Source of the DNA: an uncultured Ruminococcus sp.
GTDB taxonomy: Bacteria; Bacillota; Clostridia; Oscillospirales; Acutalibacteraceae
Direction: 5' to 3'
NCBI GenBank assembly: GCA_946055445.1
Contig: CAMGGF010000073.1
Span: 1 to 6,654 of the forward strand
DNA length: 6,654 nt
Numbering within the stretch: position 1 is the first letter of the stretch; every line of letters starts with the position of its first letter. Under the pieces are notes generated by a model. That model was given only the letters and a program-made list of their open reading frames with translations. It did no database searches and was not told the origin of the DNA. The translations under genes and the position numbers were made by a program. Below, one piece after another: positions 1 to 4,595 of the stretch.

Positions 1-36
1 AAACACAAGATAAATAACCACCAGCAAAAAGGACAT
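1..36 (-). CDS. Partial leftward gene, hydrophobic N-terminus (5' end only)
   Basis: On the minus strand an ATG at 36-34 opens a frame that stays open to the window edge and reads MSFLLVVIYLVF. A good ribosome binding site (AAGGAGAG, complement of 43-50) sits about 8 nt upstream, which makes this a credible start rather than a chance frame. The 12 visible residues are almost entirely hydrophobic with no charge, as in an N-terminal transmembrane helix or the core of a membrane anchor. A classic signal peptide would usually have a basic residue before the core, and none is visible. The gene is divergent from the phosphodiesterase operon and shares its intergenic region. Family and function cannot be told from 12 residues. 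Confidence 0.6.
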   Translation of the reverse strand, partial: MSFLLVVIYLVF

Positions 37-42
37 ACGGTT

Positions 43-50
43 CTCTCCTT
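43..50 (-). promoter_or_regulatory. Ribosome binding site of the leftward gene
   Basis: The minus strand reads AAGGAGAG here, close to the anti-Shine-Dalgarno complement, with about 8 nt to the ATG at 36. This site is the main reason for calling a gene at the left edge. Confidence 0.65.
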
Positions 51-66
51 TTCCGTTTTCGAAACT

Positions 67-72
67 ATTGTA
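67..72 (-). promoter_or_regulatory. Possible -10 box for the leftward gene
   Basis: The minus strand reads TACAAT (one mismatch to TATAAT), about 30 nt before the leftward ATG, inside an AT-rich stretch (about 65-160). I see no convincing -35 hexamer at 16-18 nt spacing; the candidates are T-rich and poor. This is therefore a weak promoter guess, based on position and the -10 alone. Confidence 0.25.
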
Positions 73-160
73 TCGAAAAACCATTTGAAAAAATATCATA
101 ATTCCGTATTATTTTAAGGATTTCCGCAATAAATATTTTTTGTGTGTAGGTTTTTTCGAT

Positions 161-193
161 GCACCGAGACGCCGACCCCTTCAAATTCGGTGC
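161..193. repeat. Imperfectly spaced inverted repeat upstream of the PLC promoter
   Basis: GCACCGA (161-167) is repeated inverted as TCGGTGC (187-193), with a 19-nt spacer. It ends 16 nt before the -35 box at 210. The arms could form an operator half-site pair for a dimeric regulator of the rightward operon. A 7-bp repeat with this spacing can also occur by chance, and there is no T-tract that would suggest a terminator. Confidence 0.3.
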
Positions 194-209
194 GCGCGCG
201 GGGCATCTA

Positions 210-238
210 TTGACACGCGTTTTTGATTTTTGTATAAT
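210..238 (+). promoter_or_regulatory. Perfect-consensus sigma-A promoter of the PLC-MBL-methylase operon
   Basis: TTGACA at 210-215 and TATAAT at 233-238 are separated by exactly 17 nt, the ideal housekeeping sigma-A/sigma-70 arrangement. Transcription would start near 245-246, giving a leader of about 37 nt before the ATG at 283. Both hexamers match consensus fully, so the promoter should be intrinsically strong unless repressed. The inverted repeat at 161-193 lies just upstream. No hairpin or riboswitch fits in the short leader. Confidence 0.88.
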
Positions 239-268
239 CCGAAGTATACGAAACAAACACCGTTACAA

Positions 269-277
269 AAGGGGTGG
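269..277 (+). promoter_or_regulatory. Ribosome binding site that decides the PLC start
   Basis: AAGGGGTGG resembles the AAGGAGGTG consensus and sits 5-8 nt before ATG 283. An in-frame GTG at 274 lies inside this motif and has no ribosome binding site of its own, so the ATG is preferred. Confidence 0.65.
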
Positions 278-282
278 ATACA

Positions 283-1182
283 ATGATTTATACCGAATGG
301 ATGTCCTACATCAAAGACGAAATTCCGCTGACACAAGCGGTAATCCCGGGCGCGCACAACGCCGGCAGTTACGGTATGGGCAAACTCGCGCAATGCCAGC
401 GCCACGGATTGCGCACACAATTTGAATATGGCGTGCGTCAATTTTGTTTGCGCTTAAATACCGACCGAAAAGGCAACATTGTGCTTGCGCACGGCATTAC
501 CAAAGGGGATTTATTCGAAAATGCACTGCGCGAACTGCAAGAGGTGCTTGAAAAATACCCGACGGAAATTCTGCTGTTGGATGTGCGCGAATACTACCCG
601 CAAAAATTCGGCCCCGTCACTTTGACTTACAAAGCCGACAAACAGAAAGTCGATGCGCTTTTGGAACAATTTCTAAATCCCGCCGAAAATGCGTATTGCG
701 ATTTTTCGCACATTAAAGAAGTCACTTTGGGCGACATTCGCAAGGCAGGCAAGCGCTTTGTTCTGATTAACGACAACGAGGAATACCGTTTCAGCAAAAA
801 CTGCGCACAGATTTTGCCGTGGGAAAAGCAGGTAAACGGTGCAAAGGCAGAGGACTTTACAGCCGAAACCCTGCGTTTCTTCGACGATTACCAAACCGAC
901 GGGCTTTACTGGTTCCAAACCCAACAAACGCCCAATCTCGGTACTGCGGTAGGCGTTACCGCCCCCGAAAAATTAGACCGTGATTTGCGCAAATATTTTA
1001 CGCGCTTAACAGACGGCATTTTGCAAACGCCGCGGTATCTCTCGCGCGCAAACATCATTGCGGGCGACTTTATGACCGAGGATTATATGAAAAGCGAAGC
1101 CATATTACGGCTGAATTTAGCCAAAGGCAATGTAAAAGCGGAACTGCAAGACGCATTTTCGGAGGGATTGCAATGGAACTGA
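283..1182 (+). CDS. PI-PLC X-domain-like phosphodiesterase, cytoplasmic
   Basis: This 299-residue protein resembles the phosphatidylinositol-specific phospholipase C X domain, a TIM-barrel phosphodiesterase family that cleaves phosphoinositides or related phosphodiesters using two histidines. Visible landmarks are IPGAHNAGSY (His25, first catalytic His), GVRQFCLRL (residues 50-58, the strand carrying the active-site Arg, here Arg57), IVLAHG (His70, second catalytic His), EILLLDVREYY (about 95-105) and NIIAGDFM (about 257-264), typical of the barrel end. Length matches bacterial single-domain PI-PLCs of about 300 residues. Two positions differ from Bacillus PI-PLC as I recall it: the Asp after the first His is Asn26, and the Asp before the active-site Arg (FDIR) is Cys55. 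There is no signal peptide or membrane helix, unlike secreted virulence-type PI-PLCs, so it probably acts inside the cell on an unknown substrate. It is first in an operon under a strong promoter and its 3' end overlaps the next gene. Confidence 0.8.
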   Translation: MIYTEWMSYIKDEIPLTQAVIPGAHNAGSYGMGKLAQCQRHGLRTQFEYGVRQFCLRLNTDRKGNIVLAHGITKGDLFENALRELQEVLEKYPTEILLLDVREYYPQKFGPVTLTYKADKQKVDALLEQFLNPAENAYCDFSHIKEVTLGDIRKAGKRFVLINDNEEYRFSKNCAQILPWEKQVNGAKAEDFTAETLRFFDDYQTDGLYWFQTQQTPNLGTAVGVTAPEKLDRDLRKYFTRLTDGILQTPRYLSRANIIAGDFMTEDYMKSEAILRLNLAKGNVKAELQDAFSEGLQWN

Positions 1183-1862
1183 CGGTTTTGGGCAATTTTG
1201 GGCCTTACTCCACCAAAGAAGGCAATGCAAGCGGCTATCTTGTGCAAAACGGTGCGGATTTTTTGGTAATGGATATGGGCAGCGGTACGCTGGGTGCGCT
1301 GCAAACGGCGGTGGATGTTCGTAAAGTCAAATACCTTTACATTTCGCATTTGCATTATGACCACACAAGCGACCTGCTCCCCTTTCGATATTTGTTGGAA
1401 GACTTGGGGCATACCGTGACCGTATTTACACACGAAGAAGATACTGCGTGGTACAATCTGCTGTTTCACCACCCGCGGTTGCAGATTGTCCCGATTGACG
1501 CGCAAAGCGAAGTGCAGGCAGGCTCTATGCGCCTTTCGTTTTCGGAAATGCGCCACACCGTACCCGATTACGCGGTGACAGTGCGCGGCGAAAAAACGCT
1601 ATGCTACACGGGTGACACCCTGTATAACGACAATATTCCGCGCTGTTTCGCAGAAAGCGACGCCGTGTTGCTCGACTGCACCAAACCGCAAGGCTTTACG
1701 GGACCGCATATGACCGTTGCTGACGCACGGCGGCTGGCAAACGAGTACCCCGAGGTGCGTCTGTTTGCCACGCACCGCAGTGCAGAGTATAACCCAACTG
1801 CCGATTTGGCGGATTGTAAAAATATTACTGTTGTTGAAACAGGGAAAGTATATTCTTTATAA
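1173..1862 (+). CDS. YhfI-like metallo-beta-lactamase-fold hydrolase
   Basis: This 229-residue protein has the metallo-beta-lactamase fold in the RNase Z/YhfI-like branch. Metal-ligand motifs appear in order: SHLHYDH (His59, His61, Asp63, His64), MRHTVPDYA (His128), CYTGDT (Asp148), GPHMT (His179) and ATHRS (His201). The N-terminal ELTVLGNFGP and ASGYLVQNG (about 19-27) are the usual first strands. All ligands for two metals, normally zinc, are present, so it should be active. It lacks the long exosite arm of tRNase Z, which makes tRNA 3'-processing unlikely; known relatives are poorly characterised phosphodiesterase-like hydrolases. GGAGGG at 1161-1166 precedes ATG 1173 by 6 nt. The start lies inside the PLC gene (10-nt overlap), so translation is probably coupled. 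A role downstream of the PLC-like enzyme, for example opening a cyclic phosphate product, is my speculation. Confidence 0.85.
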   Translation: MELTVLGNFGPYSTKEGNASGYLVQNGADFLVMDMGSGTLGALQTAVDVRKVKYLYISHLHYDHTSDLLPFRYLLEDLGHTVTVFTHEEDTAWYNLLFHHPRLQIVPIDAQSEVQAGSMRLSFSEMRHTVPDYAVTVRGEKTLCYTGDTLYNDNIPRCFAESDAVLLDCTKPQGFTGPHMTVADARRLANEYPEVRLFATHRSAEYNPTADLADCKNITVVETGKVYSL

Positions 1863-1864
1863 GT

Positions 1865-2818
1865 ATGAAAGTATTTGCACCGAATATTTACAGAGAATTT
1901 TGCTGTATTGCAGATAAATGCCGACACAACTGCTGTATCGGTTGGGAAATCGATATTGACGAAGATACGCTGGCGTTTTACCGCGCGCAAACGGGTGTTT
2001 TCGGCGAAAAACTGCGGCAAAACATTGAAATCACCGACGGTTGCGCCTCGTTTCGATTGGACGAAAACGAGCGCTGTCCGTTTTTAAACGGGCAAAATTT
2101 ATGTGATATTTATTTGACGCTCGGGGAAAACGCATTTTGTCAAATCTGCCGCGACCACCCGCGATTTCGGAATTTCTTTTCCGACCGCACGGAGGTCGGC
2201 TTGGGGCTATGCTGTGAAGCGGCGGCGCGTTTGCTGTTGTGCACGGAAACGCCGTTCTCGCTGATACAGATTGCCGATGACGGCGAAGCGGACACCCCCA
2301 CCCCCGAAGAAACCGCATTTTTTAAGTTGCGCGAACATCTTTTTGCGTTGGCACAGCACCGTGTTATGCCGTTGCATTTGCGTATGCAATCCATTCTTGC
2401 TGTGACAGACGCGCATTTGCCAAAAAAAGACGGCGCGTTTTGGTCGGACTTTTACGGCAATTTAGAACGGCTGGACCATCGTTGGGACACGGCATTGCAG
2501 GCATTAAAAACAGCACCGCAAGCATCGTTTTCGGCACCGTTTCAAAAAGAATCCGAACCGTTTTTTGAAAATCTGCTTTGCTTATTTTTATTTCGGCATC
2601 TTGCAGGCGCACTTGACGACGGCAATTCGGCGGCACGCGCCGCATTCGCCGTGCACGGCGTGCAGTTGCTTTGGGCACTGTACCGCGCATGCGCAAAGAA
2701 CAGCGAAACATTTGATTTTGACTGCGCCATTGACCTTGTGCGGCAGTATTCCGCAGAAATTGAGTATTCCGATGAAAATCTCCAATCGATATGCAATATC
2801 CTTTCGGCAGATTGCTGA
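1865..2818 (+). CDS. FliB-family lysine N-methylase-like protein (cysteine-rich)
   Basis: This 317-residue protein carries the hallmarks of the FliB family, named after the Salmonella enzyme that methylates lysines of flagellin. The N-terminus MKVFAPNIYREFCCIADKC, then CRHNCCIGWEIDID (Cys19, Cys23, Cys24, Trp27), RCPFLNGQNLCDIY (Cys71, Cys80), FCQICRDHPRF (Cys92, Cys95) and GLGLCCEAAARLL (Cys116, Cys117) follow the family's cysteine pattern, which is thought to bind an iron-sulfur cluster. The C-terminus (about 290-312, RQYSAEIEYSDENL) also matches the family end, so it looks complete although shorter than Salmonella FliB (about 400 residues). No flagellar gene is in view, so the substrate may not be flagellin. 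It starts 2 nt after the preceding stop; the nearest purine-rich motif (AGGGAAAG, 1841-1848) is 16 nt away, too far for a normal ribosome binding site. Expression probably depends on translational coupling. No membrane segment is seen. Confidence 0.8.
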   Translation: MKVFAPNIYREFCCIADKCRHNCCIGWEIDIDEDTLAFYRAQTGVFGEKLRQNIEITDGCASFRLDENERCPFLNGQNLCDIYLTLGENAFCQICRDHPRFRNFFSDRTEVGLGLCCEAAARLLLCTETPFSLIQIADDGEADTPTPEETAFFKLREHLFALAQHRVMPLHLRMQSILAVTDAHLPKKDGAFWSDFYGNLERLDHRWDTALQALKTAPQASFSAPFQKESEPFFENLLCLFLFRHLAGALDDGNSAARAAFAVHGVQLLWALYRACAKNSETFDFDCAIDLVRQYSAEIEYSDENLQSICNILSADC

Positions 2819-2837
2819 ATGCAATCTGCCGTTTCTT
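2805..2837 (+). terminator. Intrinsic terminator with the stop codon in its loop
   Basis: A perfect 11-bp stem (2805-2815 with 2821-2831, arms CGGCAGATTGC and GCAATCTGCCG) closes a 5-nt loop TGAAT and is followed by TTTCTT (2832-2837). The methylase stop codon TGA (2816-2818) is in the loop, so the left arm is the last coding sequence. The interrupted T-tract is modest but adequate. It closes the first operon just before the next promoter. Confidence 0.75.
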
Positions 2838-2874
2838 GTGCATAGCCACAAACTTTTTAGAATTTTCGCATCTC

Positions 2875-2905
2875 TTGTGCCGTTTTTTCCGTTTCGTGCT
2901 ACAAT
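2875..2905 (+). promoter_or_regulatory. Extended -10 promoter of the ribonuclease unit
   Basis: TGCTACAAT at 2897-2905 is an extended -10 element (TGn plus TACAAT, one mismatch). A partial -35, TTGTGC at 2875-2880, lies 19 nt upstream; it keeps the TTG core only, which extended -10 promoters tolerate. The predicted start near 2912 leaves a leader of about 20 nt containing the ribosome binding site GAGGTG (2920-2925). The site lies directly after the terminator, where a new transcription unit is expected. Confidence 0.65.
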
Positions 2906-2932
2906 AAAAGTACCGAAAAGAGGTGCACAAAA

Positions 2933-4531
2933 ATGAAACTGACATTTTTAGGTGCGGCGCACGAGGTTACAGGCTCGTGCTCGCTTTTGGAAGTCTGCGG
3001 CAAGCACATTTTGGTGGACTGCGGGCTGGAACAGGGCGCGGATATTTACGAAAACTGCGAACTGCCCATTGCCCCCGGCGAAATTGACGCGGTATTTGTG
3101 ACGCACGCGCATATTGACCATTCGGGGAAACTCCCCGCCTTGGTTGCGGCAGGGTATGCAGGCCCGATTTACGCAACGGGCGCCACCTGCAAACTGTGTA
3201 GCATTATGCTGCGCGACTCGGCGCATATTCAGGAATTTGAAGCCGAATGGCGCAACCGCAAGGCAAAGCGCGCAGGCGATGAACCGTATGTGCCGCTTTA
3301 TACCGTTGCAGACGCCGAAAAAGCGGTATCCCTCTTTACGCCGCACGGGTATATGGAGAAATTCTCTCCGTTTGAAGGGTTAAAAGTACATTTTATTGAT
3401 GCGGGGCATCTGTTGGGTTCTGCAAGCATTTCTTTTGAAATTACCGAGGGAGACATCACGCGCACCGTGCTGTTTTCGGGCGATGTCGGCAATGTGGACC
3501 GTCCGTTAATCCGCAATCCCGTGCCGCCCGTCGCCGCCGATTATGTGGTGATTGAGTCCACCTACGGCGACCGCCTGCACGGCAAACGCCCCGATTACAT
3601 CGAACAGTTGACCGCCGTCATACAGGAAACACTCGACCGCGGCGGCAATGTGGTAATCCCCTCGTTTGCCGTCGGCAGAACGCAGGAACTATTGTATCTT
3701 CTGCGCAAAATCAAGGCAGACCATTTAATTCAAAATCACGACCGCTTCCCCGTGTATGTGGACAGTCCCTTGGCGGTAGAGGCGACGAATATTTATTCGG
3801 GCGGTATGACCGAATACTATGACGATGAAACTTTGGCATTGCTTCGAGAAGGCATCAATCCCATACAGTTCCCCGACTTAAAACTGTCGGTTACCTCAGA
3901 TGACTCAAAAATGATTAACTTCGACAAAACGCCGAAGGTGATTTTATCCGCTTCGGGTATGTGCGAGGCGGGGCGCATTCGTCACCATTTAAAACATAAT
4001 CTTTGGCGAAATGACAGCACGATTTTGTTTGTCGGCTACCAAACCGAGGGCACCATCGGCAGAAAACTGTTAGACGGTGCGCCGTTTGTGAAACTGTTCG
4101 GCGAAGATGTTGCGGTGCACGCGCGCATTGAAACACTTGCCGGCATCAGCGGGCACGCCGACCGCGATATGTTGCTGTCGTGGCTTCAAAATCTGCAAAC
4201 ACCGCCCGAAACCGTGTTTGTCAACCACGGCAATGACACGGTTTGCGACAGTTTTGCCGAAAGCATACAGGAAACCTGTCAGTTCCACGCTGTCGCGCCG
4301 TACAGCGGCGACTGCTACGATTTGGCAGACGGGGTTTGCCTTGCAAAGGGCAAAATCGTCAAAGTTCGCAAGGAAACCGTGGGCAGGCAGCGCGCCGATG
4401 CGGTGTATGACCGCCTGACCGCCGCGCTTGCAAGATTACAACGGTTGGTCGCAACCGGTCGCGGCAGATCCAATAAAGATTTGGCGCGCCTTGCCGACCA
4501 AATCCACGCCATTTGCGATAAATTTGAATGA
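2933..4531 (+). CDS. Beta-CASP metallo-beta-lactamase-fold ribonuclease (bacterial CPSF73-like)
   Basis: This 532-residue protein has a metallo-beta-lactamase domain with an inserted beta-CASP domain and a C-terminal RMMBL part, the architecture of RNA-processing nucleases such as CPSF73 and its bacterial homologues. Motifs in order: VDCG (Asp29), THAHIDHSG (His58, His60, Asp62, His63), DAGHLLGSAS (His159), FSGDVG (Asp184), motif A IESTYGDR (Glu208), PSFAVGRTQELLY (about 243-255), SASGMCEAGRIRHHL (about 339-353), motif B ISGHAD (His408) and motif C VNHGND (His432). All catalytic ligands are present. It lacks the RNase J signature and layout, so it is likelier an endonuclease of the CPSF-like branch acting on RNA in the cytoplasm. 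From about residue 470 a basic, helical tail of some 60 residues (KGKIVKVRKETVGRQRAD and onward) extends past the usual fold and could bind RNA. The ribosome binding site GAGGTG is 7 nt before the ATG. Confidence 0.9.
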   Translation: MKLTFLGAAHEVTGSCSLLEVCGKHILVDCGLEQGADIYENCELPIAPGEIDAVFVTHAHIDHSGKLPALVAAGYAGPIYATGATCKLCSIMLRDSAHIQEFEAEWRNRKAKRAGDEPYVPLYTVADAEKAVSLFTPHGYMEKFSPFEGLKVHFIDAGHLLGSASISFEITEGDITRTVLFSGDVGNVDRPLIRNPVPPVAADYVVIESTYGDRLHGKRPDYIEQLTAVIQETLDRGGNVVIPSFAVGRTQELLYLLRKIKADHLIQNHDRFPVYVDSPLAVEATNIYSGGMTEYYDDETLALLREGINPIQFPDLKLSVTSDDSKMINFDKTPKVILSASGMCEAGRIRHHLKHNLWRNDSTILFVGYQTEGTIGRKLLDGAPFVKLFGEDVAVHARIETLAGISGHADRDMLLSWLQNLQTPPETVFVNHGNDTVCDSFAESIQETCQFHAVAPYSGDCYDLADGVCLAKGKIVKVRKETVGRQRADAVYDRLTAALARLQRLVATGRGRSNKDLARLADQIHAICDKFE

Positions 4532-4551
4532 CGGGAAACCCATTTCCCGTC
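4530..4551 (+). other. Perfect intercistronic hairpin at the ribonuclease stop codon
   Basis: GACGGGAAA (4530-4538) and TTTCCCGTC (4543-4551) form a perfect 9-bp stem with a CCCA tetraloop. The left arm begins inside the stop codon TGA (4529-4531). The following bases (TGCAATG) are not T-rich, so this is not a canonical intrinsic terminator. It may protect the upstream mRNA 3' end, act as a leaky terminator, or be a processing site that sets different levels of nuclease and glycosidase mRNA. Confidence 0.6.
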
Positions 4552-4582
4552 TGCAATGTATCATACGCCTATTTAACATTTC

Positions 4583-4587
4583 GGAGG
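4583..4587 (+). promoter_or_regulatory. Ribosome binding site that decides the alpha-galactosidase start
   Basis: GGAGG lies 8 nt before ATG 4596, an ideal position. The frame is open further upstream, back to an ATG at 4428 inside the ribonuclease gene. The 56 extra residues that start would add are ribonuclease-coding DNA read in another frame, so ATG 4596 is chosen. Confidence 0.8.
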
Positions 4588-4595
4588 ACAGAAAA

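Noticed and set aside
65..256. Minus-strand frame (63 codons) in the divergent intergenic region
   Set aside because: It overlaps the perfect promoter and the inverted repeat, and its translation shows no domain. It would also end just before the better-supported leftward gene start at 36.
274..282. GTG at 274 as the start of the PLC-like gene
   Set aside because: It lies inside the ribosome binding site that serves ATG 283 and has no site of its own.
1083..1556. Minus-strand frame (157 codons) opposite the PLC end and metallo-hydrolase start
   Set aside because: It is antisense to two well-supported genes, with no motif and no reason to prefer it.
1604..2020. Minus-strand frame (138 codons) spanning the metallo-hydrolase/methylase junction
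   Set aside because: The opposite strand holds conserved metal-ligand and cysteine motifs across the same bases.
2364..2945. Long minus-strand frame (193 codons) opposite the methylase gene
   Set aside because: It lies antisense to a gene with clear family motifs, its translation shows no recognisable domain, and it is rich in Arg, Cys and Ser as expected for an antisense shadow. It also runs across the terminator and promoter region.
4559..4564. TATCAT as a -10 box for a separate alpha-galactosidase promoter
   Set aside because: No acceptable -35 hexamer exists at 16-18 nt; that position falls within the hairpin. A weak promoter cannot be excluded.
4428..4595. Upstream extension of the alpha-galactosidase to ATG 4428
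   Set aside because: The extra 56 codons overlap ribonuclease coding sequence and the hairpin, and a near-ideal GGAGG precedes ATG 4596.
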